DNA from: DASYKT01 sp963718105
GTDB lineage: Bacteria; Acidobacteriota; Blastocatellia; Pyrinomonadales; Pyrinomonadaceae
Assembly: GCA_963718105.1 (NCBI GenBank)
Contig: OY970352.1
Location: 3,720,001 to 3,784,000, forward strand
Reading direction: 5' to 3'
Length of the DNA: 64,000 nucleotides
Positions 52,379 through 61,297 of the stretch are shown piece by piece. A program made the position numbers and the translations under genes. A model generated the notes under the pieces. That model had not been told where the DNA came from. It saw only the letters and a program-made list of their open reading frames with translations, and made no database searches. Each line of letters starts with the position of its first letter. The first letter of the stretch is position 1.

Positions 52379-52891
52379 CTATTTATTTCTTCGCGCCGAC
52401 CAATTGGCGATCAATGCCACCGGCAGTCCGACCAGCAGCGCGTGGCCGACGATACTGTTGACCAGCGGCCAGTCGAATTTCAGCGGCGGATAAGGATGGG
52501 CGGGGTTGGCCGGGATCGCCGAATGCGGCACCACCACATACTGCATAAAGAAATGAACGCCGATGCCGTAAAGCGGCCCCCAGATCCACGGCTGCCGGTA
52601 AATAAATTTTAGCTGGGTGCAAAGCAAATAGAAAAATACCGCGATGCCCAGCGCTACGACATAATGCAGTGCCAGGCCGATCATGCCCGTCGTCGCGCCG
52701 CCCGCGACTGCCGTCTCGCGGCCGTAGATCCCGGCGGCAACGCCCTGAAATACACGAAAAAACGATATGTTGTAATAAAACCCGAAAAAGAAATAAGCGT
52801 CGAACATATCCAGTATGCCGACCGCCAGCCAGCCTAAAAGGATCGTCTCAAACGCGCGCGGTTTTCCCATTTCGGGTGAATCTTCACTCAT
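52379..52891 (-). CDS. hypothetical membrane protein
   Basis: The 170-residue protein starts MSEDSPEMGKPRAFE at 52891, with a GAGGTAA site ahead. It has four hydrophobic segments (about 17-42, 60-82, 95-120 and 140-162), the first containing a Phe/Tyr-rich FDAYFFFGFYYNISFFR. The family is unknown. An in-frame upstream Met at 53101 is not credible because it would run through the terminator before the beta-helix gene. Confidence 0.65.
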   Translation of the reverse strand: MSEDSPEMGKPRAFETILLGWLAVGILDMFDAYFFFGFYYNISFFRVFQGVAAGIYGRETAVAGGATTGMIGLALHYVVALGIAVFFYLLCTQLKFIYRQPWIWGPLYGIGVHFFMQYVVVPHSAIPANPAHPYPPLKFDWPLVNSIVGHALLVGLPVALIANWSARRNK

Positions 52892-53057
52892 AAAATTACC
52901 TCGTATTTTACGTTTCAACGTGGTCCCGGAATTATACGCCAAAACAAAAACCACTAAAAACATTGATTTTAATTGCTTTCGTGGTTTGATGCGTCGAGCG
53001 AGGTTTTGGTTCCCGGCTCCGGCCGGTTTTTTTTTATTGCAGGCCTGATAACAAACC

Positions 53058-53092
53058 AAAAAAACCACGGAAGCTTTCGAAGCCTCCGTGGT
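53058..53092 (-). terminator. rho-independent terminator of the first beta-helix gene
   Basis: On the minus strand ACCACGGA pairs with TCCGTGGT around a GCTTCGAAAGC palindromic core, followed by seven T residues. It starts about 30 bases after the stop at 53122. Confidence 0.87.
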
Positions 53093-53121
53093 CTTTATCA
53101 CAACTTTTGTGTGTTGTTATC

Positions 53122-54036
53122 TTACTGCAGGCCGATGGTCGAGGTCGGCGCTCCATCAACGCCATTGCCCTGGCGCATGTTGGTGCCAAAGGACGTGATA
53201 GTGCCGCCCGTATTGTTCAAGCCGGTGCCGTTGTTGGTGATCGTATTGCCCGCGAGCCTGACGGTCGAGCCCGTGCTGGCCGTAACTCCGACGGTGTTGT
53301 GCGAAACATCGCAGCCTGATATGGCCATTTCAGCGTTGAACGTTCCCACGCCCGTGCCGTTGCCGCTGATGACCGTATTGGTGACAGAGGCCTTGGTGCC
53401 GTTGCTCAGGTTGATGCCGGTGTTAGAGTTAGCGTAAATTTTCGAATCGGTTATCGCCAACGTTACGCTTCCGCCAATGATGAACGAATTGATGCCGTTG
53501 CTTGCATTGTTGCGGATAAGGGTGTTGCCAATATTGACCTTGGTCGAGCCGGTGGTCGTTTCGAGTGAAACACCGTGCTGGGTAACGCCCTGGATGACAA
53601 CTTCATCAAGGGTCACCTGGCTGGCCGACAGTACGCGAATACCGTTGATGCCGGTTCCCGCACCGTTAATGCTTACTCCGCGAAGCATGAATGCTTTTTT
53701 GGTGTCGGTCACGGCGGTGATGTTGACGATCACGCCGTTGGTGCCGGCGGACAGGATCGAACCCTGGGTATCTTCACAATCGATCGTGATCGATTTGGAA
53801 ACAGTCACCGCGCCGTAGCCGGCCGGGTCCAGACAGTTGATCTCGCCATTGGTGGCAGTTTTTGAAATAGCGCCTGCAAATGTTTTACAAGGTGCGGTAC
53901 GGCTGCACGGATTGACGTCATCGCCTACACCCGATACCCATGTACGTGTCGCCTGAGCCTGAGCTGTCAACGATGCCGCCGCCAAAATAATGCCGGCGAA
54001 AATTGATGTGCGCAATATAAACATGATCTTATTCAT
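53122..54036 (-). CDS. exported right-handed beta-helix protein
   Basis: The 304-residue protein has a signal peptide (cleavage near AQAQ, residue 28). It opens with ATRTWVSGVGDDVNPCSRTAPCKTFAGAISKT, shared with its paralogue at 54404. The rest is a parallel beta-helix with Asn/Gly/Thr-rich turns (NNGTGLNNTGGTITSFGTN). Such folds usually bind carbohydrate or another surface ligand. No catalytic residues are visible. A close paralogue lies 368 bases upstream on the same strand, so it is a tandem duplicate. Confidence 0.82.
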   Translation of the reverse strand: MNKIMFILRTSIFAGIILAAASLTAQAQATRTWVSGVGDDVNPCSRTAPCKTFAGAISKTATNGEINCLDPAGYGAVTVSKSITIDCEDTQGSILSAGTNGVIVNITAVTDTKKAFMLRGVSINGAGTGINGIRVLSASQVTLDEVVIQGVTQHGVSLETTTGSTKVNIGNTLIRNNASNGINSFIIGGSVTLAITDSKIYANSNTGINLSNGTKASVTNTVISGNGTGVGTFNAEMAISGCDVSHNTVGVTASTGSTVRLAGNTITNNGTGLNNTGGTITSFGTNMRQGNGVDGAPTSTIGLQ

Positions 54037-54246
54037 TCGAAAGTATCTCCTTTTATCTTTCTTGAAAGTTACAATTGATATCGTGTGTGGGAAAAATAAA
54101 CACGGACTAACTACATAAATTTAGCTAGAGTATATTCCTCTTTTCGAAACGTCATAACCATAAGACGGCGCTATTTGGGCTTTTTGCGAAGATTTTAAAA
54201 GATTTAAGGAATGCCGTCAAAAGTCCTTGTTTTTGAAGATTTAGCC

Positions 54247-54268
54247 GGGAGCGCGGAATTTATTCCGC
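54247..54268. repeat. REP-like element (GGGAGCGC family)
   Basis: GGGAGCGC at 54247-54254 followed by GGAATTTATTCC, the G-C closed variant of the family hairpin. It lies in the 366-base gap between the two beta-helix genes; the rest of that gap (54037-54246) is AT-rich and holds no gene. Confidence 0.7.
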
Positions 54269-54300
54269 CCGCGCGCCGGAGCATTCAAACGCCCACTGAT

Positions 54301-54366
54301 AACCAGGCACTTCTGAGCGGTTAACTGTTATTAAATAGACAGTTAACCGCTCAGAAGCGCCTGGTT
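54301..54366. repeat. long hairpin with 28-base arms
   Basis: 54301-54328 pairs with 54339-54366 with one mismatch around a 10-base A/T loop. It sits 37 bases beyond the stop of the gene ending at 54404, read on the minus strand. No T-run follows, so an ordinary terminator is less likely than a processed or repeat-derived structure. Confidence 0.7.
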
Positions 54367-54403
54367 GAATAATCAGTTTGAGTACCTGTTAATCTCTTAA
54401 CTC

Positions 54404-55243
54404 TTATTGCAGCCCGGCCGGCACCACATTTCCGGATGGCGCGTTGTTGGTGCCGTTACCGGTGATCGAATTATTACCGTAAGAAAGGATCGATCCTTTC
54501 GGGTAATTCAAATTGGTGGTGTTTTCGCTGATCGTATTGCCGGAGATCCTGACCGTACCGCCTAGAGCAGTCCGAATGCCCGTGCTATTTCCCGCGATCA
54601 GGCAATCCGTCACCGCTACGTCTGACGTCTGCGCGGTTACTCCCTCTCCATTGCCTAGTATCTGCGAGCGAATGATCGCCGCTTTTGAAGGGTTGCCGTC
54701 CGAAGACATTACGTTAATGCCGGTCACCGCATTGTTTCTAAAGGTAGTATTGCTGATCAGGAGCTGCGGCGCCCCCGAGGCCCCCGGAGCCTCCAGTGAA
54801 ACTCCGCAGTTGGTAAATCCGTCAATGGCCGAGTCTTCGATCGTCACCCGGCTGGCCGCCAATATCCGCACGCCGTATGCACCCCCATTCTGTCCGCTAA
54901 GCGATAAACCGCGCAGGCGTACTATGGCGCCGGCACTATTAATGGTGATAGCGTTGCCGGTTGATACCAAAATGCTTCCAAAAGCACCCGAGCAATCCAA
55001 CGTAATGCTTTTCGTAATCGTCAGACCTCCAAAGCCGCCCGGATCGAGACAGTTGATCTCACCGCCGGCGGCGGTCTTTGAGATCGACCCGGCAAACGTT
55101 TTACACGGCGCGGTGCGGCTGCAGGGATTGGCATCGTCGCCGACACCGGAGATCCAGGTGCGAGTTGCTTGCGCCTGGGCTGTGGCTGCCGCCGTAAAAA
55201 TAAGAATAGCAAAAACGAAAACGTGGAAGAGAGACTGTTTCAT
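54404..55243 (-). CDS. exported right-handed beta-helix protein (paralogue)
   Basis: The 279-residue protein is homologous to the preceding one: signal peptide (cleavage near AQAQ), the same ATRTWISGVGDDANPCSRTAPCKTFAGSISKTA start with conserved Cys pair, then parallel beta-helix turns (ITINSAGAIVRLRGLSLSGQNGG). It has the same overall length and a similar C-terminal ending (GLQ). The two genes are probably transcribed separately, as the gap holds a REP element and a long hairpin. Confidence 0.82.
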   Translation of the reverse strand: MKQSLFHVFVFAILIFTAAATAQAQATRTWISGVGDDANPCSRTAPCKTFAGSISKTAAGGEINCLDPGGFGGLTITKSITLDCSGAFGSILVSTGNAITINSAGAIVRLRGLSLSGQNGGAYGVRILAASRVTIEDSAIDGFTNCGVSLEAPGASGAPQLLISNTTFRNNAVTGINVMSSDGNPSKAAIIRSQILGNGEGVTAQTSDVAVTDCLIAGNSTGIRTALGGTVRISGNTISENTTNLNYPKGSILSYGNNSITGNGTNNAPSGNVVPAGLQ

Positions 55244-55395
55244 GGGGAAACTCCTTTTGATTTAATCTTGTAAAAACAAACATCCCGGTATGGGAAAGTA
55301 AAACTGCCCTGCCTTGTTGGGTTTAATTGTTTTATACCCGGTGTAAGAGCGGGTGTCAATAAAAAGTTTCGGCTTTGAAGGTAAAATAGGGACCT

Positions 55396-55457
55396 GAATA
55401 AATTTGCAGTCCGGAAGGGTCGCTTGCGCCCGCTCAAAATAGCAACCAGATCAGCTT
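55396..55457 (-). repeat. second copy of the 36.9-kb dispersed repeat
   Basis: The sequence matches 36939-36999 with few changes, including GCTTGCGCCCGCTC and the trailing CAGATCAGCT. Only one arm is present here, so the copy is a half-element between the beta-helix gene and rnhB. Confidence 0.7.
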
Positions 55458-55507
55458 TGTTTGATAGGAAAAAGATTTAGAGGTAAAGCTAAAGTTTTAG
55501 CGATCTT

Positions 55508-56134
55508 CTAAAGCTCGAACAGCAAGTCCGTCGGCGGCAATACGCCGTGAAAAGTTTTGCGGTGCAGAGGGCAGGCGCCATGGGCGCGGAGGGCATCTTT
55601 ATGGAACCGGGTAGCGTATCCGACGTGGGAGTCGAATCCGTATTGCGGATAGATATCGTGCATTTCCCGCATAAGATTATCGCGATAGGTTTTGGCAATG
55701 ACGGAGGCGGCGGCGATCGAGGCGGAGATCGAATCGCCCTTGATAATGCCGAGTTGCGGAAGCAGCAATTCTTTTAACTGGAGCGCATCAACCAGCAAAA
55801 AATCAGCGCCCGGCTGTAATTTTTCAACAGCCAGGCGCATAGCTTTTTTCGAAGCCTGTAAAATATTTATCCGGTCGATCTCTTCGGCATCGACTTCGGC
55901 CACGGCATAGCAAACGGCTCTTTGCTTGATCTTTTCCGCGATCGTCTCACGCTGTTTCAGCGTCAACTGCTTGGAATCGTTCAGGCCTTTTGGCAGCGGC
56001 TTTTGCAGGTCCAGAATGACCGCTCCCGCCACGACGGCGCCGGCCAGACAACCGCGGCCGACCTCATCGACCCCGGCTACGAAACGGTAGCCGTCTGTGA
56101 CTGCCTGTCTTTCGAAATGAAGGCCGACTGCCAT
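55508..56134 (-). CDS. rnhB: ribonuclease HII
   Basis: The 208-residue enzyme removes ribonucleotides and RNA primers from DNA. The DEVGRG motif (VAGVDEVGRGCLAG) gives the catalytic Asp and Glu; a further Asp is in DFLLVDAL and the conserved FAKT-like end is SYIA...GYATRFHKDALRAHGACPLHRKTF, typical of RnhB. Last gene of the ffh-rpsP-khpA-rimM-trmD-rplS-rnhB cluster, a standard bacterial order. Confidence 0.94.
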   Translation of the reverse strand: MAVGLHFERQAVTDGYRFVAGVDEVGRGCLAGAVVAGAVILDLQKPLPKGLNDSKQLTLKQRETIAEKIKQRAVCYAVAEVDAEEIDRINILQASKKAMRLAVEKLQPGADFLLVDALQLKELLLPQLGIIKGDSISASIAAASVIAKTYRDNLMREMHDIYPQYGFDSHVGYATRFHKDALRAHGACPLHRKTFHGVLPPTDLLFEL

Positions 56135-56143
56135 TCTTTAAAG

Positions 56144-56542
56144 TTACTGTTTTTTATCTGACGCTTTGCCTTTTCCGGCGGCCGCATCCTTGTTGCGGGT
56201 ATCCAGTTCGCGAATACGGGCCGCTTTACCACGCAGATTGCGCAGGTAGTAAAGCTTGGCGCGGCGAACGCGTCCCCGGCGGATCAGCTCGATCTTGGAA
56301 ATGATCGTGGCATGCAGCGGGAAAATTCTTTCCACGCCGATGCCGCCGGCGCTGACCTTACGGACAGTAAAAGTTTCGCGCACTCCGCCGTGCTTGCGGG
56401 CGATCACGATGCCTTCAAAAGCCTGCAGGCGTTCCTTGCCGCCTTCCTTGATGCGCACTTGCACGCGCACCGTGTCACCGGCTTTAAAATTGGGAATATC
56501 ACTCTTTATTTGTAAGTTTTCAATTGAATCTAATCGGTTCAT
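56144..56542 (-). CDS. rplS: 50S ribosomal protein L19
   Basis: The 132-residue ribosomal protein has FKAGDTVRVQVRIKEGGKERLQAFEGIVIARKHGG and FPLHATIISKIELIRRGRVRRAKLYYLRNLRGKAARI, diagnostic of L19. A longer Lys/Ala-rich C-terminal tail (about 20 residues) is beyond the usual size. It lies at the 30S-50S interface. Follows trmD by 20 bases and precedes rnhB by 9. Confidence 0.97.
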   Translation of the reverse strand: MNRLDSIENLQIKSDIPNFKAGDTVRVQVRIKEGGKERLQAFEGIVIARKHGGVRETFTVRKVSAGGIGVERIFPLHATIISKIELIRRGRVRRAKLYYLRNLRGKAARIRELDTRNKDAAAGKGKASDKKQ

Positions 56543-56562
56543 ATAATAATGGTAAGCAGCTC

Positions 56563-57294
56563 TTAATTTTCTCCGGCCGCTTCTCCTTTCAATAGATCGG
56601 GTCTATTAGATATTGTTTTTTCCAGCGCTTTTTCCTTGCGCCATTTTTCAATTTCAATATGGTTGCCGCCCTGCAGCACCAAGGGAACTTCCATCCCCAT
56701 AAATTCCGCCGGCCTTGTATAATGCGGATAATCCAGCAGGCCCCCCAAACTGTCGCTAAAAGATTCGTTTTCCGCCGAGGTTTCGCTTCCCAGCGCTCCC
56801 GGCAATAGCCTTGTTATCGCATCGACCAATACCAGCGCCGCCGCTTCACCGCCCGAGAGCACGTAATCTCCGATCGAGATCTCATCCGTTACCAGCGCTT
56901 CATTTACGCGCTCATCGACACCCTCGTAGCGGCCGCATATCAAAATGACATGTTTGGCGTCCTCGGAAAATTCCCTGACGATATTCTGTTTCAGCGGCCT
57001 GCCCTGCGGTGAAAGCAAAACCACTTTTGTCCCCGCCGGATACTCGTCTCTTTTCAAAGTGCCGGTAAACTGTTCCACCGCGGCAAAGATCGGCTCGGGT
57101 TTGATCACCATCCCGTCGCCGCCGCCAAAAGGGCGGTCATCGATCTGCTTGCGCTTATCGGCCTTTTCGACAAATTCCCGCAGATCGTGAATTTTGATCT
57201 GCAAAATATTTGCGGCCTGCGCGCGGCGAATAATGCCAAAGTCAAAGACCTCGCGAAAGAACCCCGGGAAAATTGTTAAGACGTCAATTCTCAT
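56563..57294 (-). CDS. trmD: tRNA (guanine-N1)-methyltransferase
   Basis: The 243-residue enzyme methylates G37 of certain tRNAs using SAM and a trefoil-knot fold. Signatures: MRIDVLTIFPGFFREVFDFGIIRRA, DDRPFGGGDGMV, LICGRYEGVDERV and SIGDYVLSGGEAAALVLVDAI. The length is standard. It lies in the classic operon between rimM and rplS. Confidence 0.97.
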   Translation of the reverse strand: MRIDVLTIFPGFFREVFDFGIIRRAQAANILQIKIHDLREFVEKADKRKQIDDRPFGGGDGMVIKPEPIFAAVEQFTGTLKRDEYPAGTKVVLLSPQGRPLKQNIVREFSEDAKHVILICGRYEGVDERVNEALVTDEISIGDYVLSGGEAAALVLVDAITRLLPGALGSETSAENESFSDSLGGLLDYPHYTRPAEFMGMEVPLVLQGGNHIEIEKWRKEKALEKTISNRPDLLKGEAAGEN

Positions 57295-57339
57295 CAGTCC
57301 TAGGTTTAGCGCCTTTGATTATTCAAGGCCAAACCTAAA

Positions 57340-57873
57340 TCAAAATTCCAATAAACCGTCGGGAGGATCTATCGTTATTATCTTATTTTCAATATCTACC
57401 TCTACACAGATGGTTTCGGCAAAGGGCACCAGGCGATCTTTGCCTTTCTCCTCTTCATCGGCTATTACGAGGAGCTCTGTGCCGCCTGTGCGCATCACTT
57501 CGCGCACTAGCCCTACCTTCTTACCTTCCAGTGTTAAAACCATGCAGCCTTCAAGCTGCCAATCAAAAAACTCACCGGCCTCGAGTTCCACTGCTTCGCC
57601 TTCCGGCACGCAGACTTGGGCATTAACTAAAGCCTGCGCGGTCTCAATCAAATCGACACCGGCAAATTTCAATACGATGCGGTTTTTCTGAAACCAAAAA
57701 TCTTCAATTTTCAAACTATCTTTTTCGCCGTCCGGTTTTATCAGGGTTACTTCTTCTAACCCTTCGAACCTTTCGGGAAAGTCGGTCAGCAGGTCGGCCA
57801 CCAATTCGCCGCGCAAGCCCCTTGGCCTGACCGTAAAAGCTATCGCAATAAGTTCGCCGGTATTAGCGCTCAC
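57340..57873 (-). CDS. rimM: ribosome maturation factor RimM
   Basis: The 177-residue protein assists 30S assembly by binding S19. It begins AIAFTVRPRGLRGELVADLLTDFPERF, the RimM N-terminal beta-barrel, and a PRC-barrel follows (about 100-175) with LVREVMRTGGTELLVIADEE and RLVPFAETICVEVDIENKIITIDPPDGLL. The position in the operon supports the call. Confidence 0.94.
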   Translation of the reverse strand: MSANTGELIAIAFTVRPRGLRGELVADLLTDFPERFEGLEEVTLIKPDGEKDSLKIEDFWFQKNRIVLKFAGVDLIETAQALVNAQVCVPEGEAVELEAGEFFDWQLEGCMVLTLEGKKVGLVREVMRTGGTELLVIADEEEKGKDRLVPFAETICVEVDIENKIITIDPPDGLLEF

Positions 57874-57878
57874 GCGTT

Positions 57879-58109
57879 TTACTCGGCGATCTCGAGCTGG
57901 TAACGCTTACCCTGCTTTTGGCTGATGGCGTAAAGTATCGAACGGATCGCTTTGACCGTACGGCCTTCGCGCCCGATCAACCGGCCGATATCAGCCTGCT
58001 CGACGTGAACCTGCAGCACGGTAGTCGAACCGTTCTGCTTTTCGATCACCTCGACGGCCTCGGCGTTGCCGACCAGCGAGCGCACCAGATTTTCCAACGC
58101 TTCTTTCAT
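57879..58109 (-). CDS. khpA: KH-domain RNA-binding protein (KhpA/YlqC)
   Basis: The 76-residue protein starts MKEALENLVRSLVG at 58109; the longer reading overlaps the rpsP stop. It is one type II KH domain with the GxxG loop in RLIGREGRTVKAIRSIL. KhpA pairs with KhpB in Gram-positives and binds RNA. Its place between rpsP and rimM is the usual one. Confidence 0.9.
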   Translation of the reverse strand: MKEALENLVRSLVGNAEAVEVIEKQNGSTTVLQVHVEQADIGRLIGREGRTVKAIRSILYAISQKQGKRYQLEIAE

Positions 58110-58128
58110 ATCAGCAAAAACCTTAAAA

Positions 58129-58392
58129 CTATTCCGCCGGAGCGGCAGTAGCTTCAACACTATTAAAGGTTTTGATCAAACGCTTGACGGTATCCGTCGG
58201 CTGCGCGCCGACGCTGACCCAGTAATTCACGCGGTCGATCTTCAGGTTAACGGTTGAAGGGTCGGTCATCGGATCGTATGTTCCGAGATTTTCCAAACAA
58301 GCACCGTCACGCTTGCTGCGTTTTTCTTTTACTACTACGCGATAGAAAGGTTTTTTCTTCGCGCCCATTCTCATTAAACTAATTGCTAACAT
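58129..58392 (-). CDS. rpsP: 30S ribosomal protein S16
   Basis: The 87-residue ribosomal protein has MRMGAKKKPFYRVVVKEKRSKRDGACLENLGTYDP and LKIDRVNYWVSVGAQPTDTVKRLI, diagnostic of S16. First ribosomal gene after ffh. An inverted repeat occupies the 71 bases between ffh and this gene. Confidence 0.97.
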   Translation of the reverse strand: MLAISLMRMGAKKKPFYRVVVKEKRSKRDGACLENLGTYDPMTDPSTVNLKIDRVNYWVSVGAQPTDTVKRLIKTFNSVEATAAPAE

Positions 58393-58400
58393 AATTCTCC

Positions 58401-58467
58401 TAGTTACTAGTTACGAGTGACAAGTAACAAGTGTTTTTCTCGTCACTTGTCACTGTTCACTTATCAC
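58401..58467. repeat. inverted repeat between ffh and rpsP
   Basis: GAGTGACAAGTAACAAGTG (58415-58433) is followed by CACTTGTCACTGTTCACTTATCAC at 58444-58467, its inverse-like form; the unit resembles 'phrase-like' repeats. It reaches into the last bases of the ffh reading frame. Confidence 0.55.
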
Positions 58468-59975
58468 CTCTTCTTGTGTCTCTTCTTCTTTTTTATCCTC
58501 TTGGATAACGAATCTGTTTCATCGCCTGCACTGTTGCTATCACTGCCGCCCATTCCGCCGAGCAGGCCGCCGGGAATGCCGTTTCCTAAACCGCCCATTC
58601 CTCCGCCGCCCATGCCCAACATATTTCCCATGCCGCCCATCATTCCGCGGCCCAGTTTGCCGAGCAGGCCGCCCTTGTTCATCTGCGTCATCATCTGGCG
58701 CATCTGGCCGTATTGCTTGAGCAGCGCGTTGACATCGGCGATCGTCGTTCCCGATCCGTTGGCGATGCGCGTCTTGCGGCCGGCATTGATGACCTTGGCG
58801 TTGTTGCGCTCTTCGCGCGTCATCGAATCGATCAAAGCCTCGGTCTTTTTCATTTCCGATTCGATCTTCGCCGATTGCTCATCGTCTAGCTGAATGCCGC
58901 CCGTCAATTGCTCCGGCAGCATATTCATTATTTTTGAGAAAGAACCTAATTTCTTAAACTGCCGCAGTTGATCGCGAAAATCTTCGAGCGAAAACTCGTT
59001 GCGCTGCATTTTGGCGAGCTGCTTTTCCGCCTCGCCCTGATCGATCTTGTCCTGGACCTCTTCGATCAGCGACAGCACGTCGCCCATTCCTAAGATTCGC
59101 TGCGCTACGCGGTCAGGATAAAACTGCTCGATCGCGTCGTACTTTTCGCCGACGCCGACAAACTTTACCGGCTGGCCGATCACCTGCTTGATGGAAAGCG
59201 CCGCGCCGCCGCGGGCATCGCCGTCCATCTTGGTCAGGATCACTCCTGTCAGGCCGACCCGTCGATGGAATTCTTCCGCCGATTTGACCGCGTCCTGCCC
59301 GGTCATGGCATCCGCCACGAACAATACTTCCGACGGTTTCGTCTCCGCCTTGATCTGCTCGAGCTCGACCATCAGGTCGTCGTCGATGTGCAGACGCCCG
59401 GCGGTGTCGATCATCAGCGTGTCATAACCCATCTCCTGCGCGTACTTGTGAGCTTCGCGCACCAGGGTCAGCGGATCGTTCGTTTCGGAATTTTCAAATA
59501 TCGCTTGTCCGACGGCATTGGCGACAACCTTAAGCTGCGCGCGCGCCGCGGGACGATAAACGTCAACCGATACCAAAAGCGGTTTTCGTTCCTGATTTTT
59601 TGCCAGCCAACTGGCGATCTTGCCCGTCGAGGTCGTCTTACCCGAACCCTGCAGGCCGACGATCATCACCGTATTCGGTATCTGCCGGGTAAAGACCAGC
59701 CGCGACGATGTGCCGCCGAGCAATTCGACCAGTTCGTCATAGACGATCTTGACCACCTGCTCGTGAGGTTTCAGGTCGGTCCAAACCGCCTGTCCCTCGG
59801 CCTTCATCTTCACGGAAGCGATAAAGTCTTTTGCGACCTTATAGTTAACGTCCGCTTCCAGCAGCGCCATCCGGATCTCTCGCAGCGCCGCATCAACGTG
59901 CTCCGGGGTCAAAGTCCCTTCACCGCGCAGATTCTTCAGCGTTCGCTTGAGCTTATCGGATAACGACTCGAACAT
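58464..59975 (-). CDS. ffh: signal recognition particle GTPase Ffh
   Basis: The 503-residue GTPase is the protein core of the signal recognition particle, targeting nascent membrane proteins. The N domain starts MFESLSDKLKRTLKNLRGEGTLTPEHV. The G domain has VGLQGSGKTTSTGKI (P-loop), DTAGR and TKMDGDARGG. The methionine-rich M domain binds signal peptides and 4.5S RNA (ERNNAKVINAGRKTRIANGSGT). A long Gly/Met-rich C-terminus (about 440-490) ends the protein, longer than usual. It leads the cluster. Confidence 0.97.
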   Translation of the reverse strand: MFESLSDKLKRTLKNLRGEGTLTPEHVDAALREIRMALLEADVNYKVAKDFIASVKMKAEGQAVWTDLKPHEQVVKIVYDELVELLGGTSSRLVFTRQIPNTVMIVGLQGSGKTTSTGKIASWLAKNQERKPLLVSVDVYRPAARAQLKVVANAVGQAIFENSETNDPLTLVREAHKYAQEMGYDTLMIDTAGRLHIDDDLMVELEQIKAETKPSEVLFVADAMTGQDAVKSAEEFHRRVGLTGVILTKMDGDARGGAALSIKQVIGQPVKFVGVGEKYDAIEQFYPDRVAQRILGMGDVLSLIEEVQDKIDQGEAEKQLAKMQRNEFSLEDFRDQLRQFKKLGSFSKIMNMLPEQLTGGIQLDDEQSAKIESEMKKTEALIDSMTREERNNAKVINAGRKTRIANGSGTTIADVNALLKQYGQMRQMMTQMNKGGLLGKLGRGMMGGMGNMLGMGGGGMGGLGNGIPGGLLGGMGGSDSNSAGDETDSLSKRIKKKKRHKKR

Positions 59976-60236
59976 ATAAAGACACTTCAGCCGTCAAGAG
60001 CCGAAACTATAAATACTACTGTCAGAAGGGCAAAGTGTCAAGAAAACCGAGGCAAGTTAACTATTTAAAGGGTTTTGGTCCCATTGTAGCGCCGTCCGCT
60101 TTGGGTGAATTGGCAAAAAATTTCGCTAGGAAGAAACAGAGCTATAAAATTATAAAATAGATGCTGTTATAATAGCCTATCAAAAACGATCCGTTTTAGT
60201 ACACTACATTGATTTTAATACCTATATCGCACAGTT

Positions 60237-61235
60237 ATGAGACCAGTATTTATACTTATCCTAATAATTCTTCCGTTAATAATTGTAGATTACTCCTATT
60301 CTCAAAATAACAACTTACCCACCGTTAAATTGCCTCGGCCGACAATTTGGCAGCCGGCGCAAGGCTATTCACAAATTCCGATATGGCCGGGAGCTGTGCC
60401 GAATGCGCGGAGTCTCGACGGTGCCGAAGTCTTTGGCCGGGTGATCAAAGATAACGGTAGTGAGGCGCTGGTCGGCGGCAGGCCGTGGATTTATGTCGAC
60501 AGAGTCTCGCAACCAACCATGACGATCTATTCGCCGCAGGTTCACAACACTGGTGCTGCCGTCATTGTTTTTCCCGGAGGAGGCTATAATGTTTTGGCTA
60601 TCGACCTTGAAGGGACGGAAGCGTGTGATTGGCTCACATCACGGGGGATTACGTGCGTCCTGTCAAAATATCGTGTTCCTTGTATAAAGATAGGCCCCTA
60701 TCGAAACTGCCCGACGGCTATGCAAGACGCGCAGAGGACGGTGGGATTAGTGCGATCAAAGGCCGCACAGTTGCATATAGATCCAAAGAAGATCGGAGTA
60801 CTCGGCTTTTCGGCGGGCGGGCATCTCGTTGCCGCGCTGAGCAACGATTGGCAAAAGCGTCTATACCCGGCCGTGGATGCCGCTGACAAGGAAAGCTGTC
60901 GGCCGGATTTCGCAATCGCCCTTTATCCTGGACACCTGGCAGTCCCTGAAAAAGGCTTTGTTTTGAACCCTGATATCAAAGTCACAAGTCGAACTCCGCC
61001 TACGCTTTTGATTCAAGCTCAGGATGACCCAGTGGATCCGGTCGAGAATTCCCTGGTCTATTATTCGGCGTTGAGGAAATTGGGCGTTCCCGCAGAGATG
61101 CACATATATTTAAAAGGCGGGCATGCCTTTGGGCTCCGACCGACAGAATTCCCTATTACACGGTGGCCACAACTTGTGGAGACGTGGCTTACGGCCATTA
61201 ATATGATCTCGAATAAATCAGAGAAAACGCCATGA
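60237..61235 (+). CDS. secreted alpha/beta hydrolase (BD-FAE/esterase type)
   Basis: The 332-residue protein has a signal sequence (first ~22 residues). The hydrolase domain (about 60-325) shows VIVFPGGGYNVLA (oxyanion loop, family HGGG variant), the nucleophile Ser in GVLGFSAGGHLVAALS, an Asp in IQAQDDPVDP and a His in GGHAFGLRPTE. It matches esterases that remove acyl groups from plant polysaccharides. A TATAAT box at 60168 is a possible -10 element. It is transcribed divergently from ffh. Confidence 0.83.
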   Translation: MRPVFILILIILPLIIVDYSYSQNNNLPTVKLPRPTIWQPAQGYSQIPIWPGAVPNARSLDGAEVFGRVIKDNGSEALVGGRPWIYVDRVSQPTMTIYSPQVHNTGAAVIVFPGGGYNVLAIDLEGTEACDWLTSRGITCVLSKYRVPCIKIGPYRNCPTAMQDAQRTVGLVRSKAAQLHIDPKKIGVLGFSAGGHLVAALSNDWQKRLYPAVDAADKESCRPDFAIALYPGHLAVPEKGFVLNPDIKVTSRTPPTLLIQAQDDPVDPVENSLVYYSALRKLGVPAEMHIYLKGGHAFGLRPTEFPITRWPQLVETWLTAINMISNKSEKTP

Positions 61236-61297
61236 CGGCTAATGAAAGCGAGCTTAGGGTCAGCCTAAATCTAAATAAACAATTCAACTTCTTCGCC

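Noticed and set aside
53477..55265. Plus-strand open frames opposite the two beta-helix genes
   Set aside because: They are hydrophobic shadow frames of Asn/Thr/Gly-rich beta-helix repeats; the minus-strand genes have clear signal peptides.
57879..58160. Longer KH-domain protein starting at 58160
   Set aside because: The extra 17 residues overlap the rpsP end and do not belong to the KhpA family; ATG at 58109 is better.
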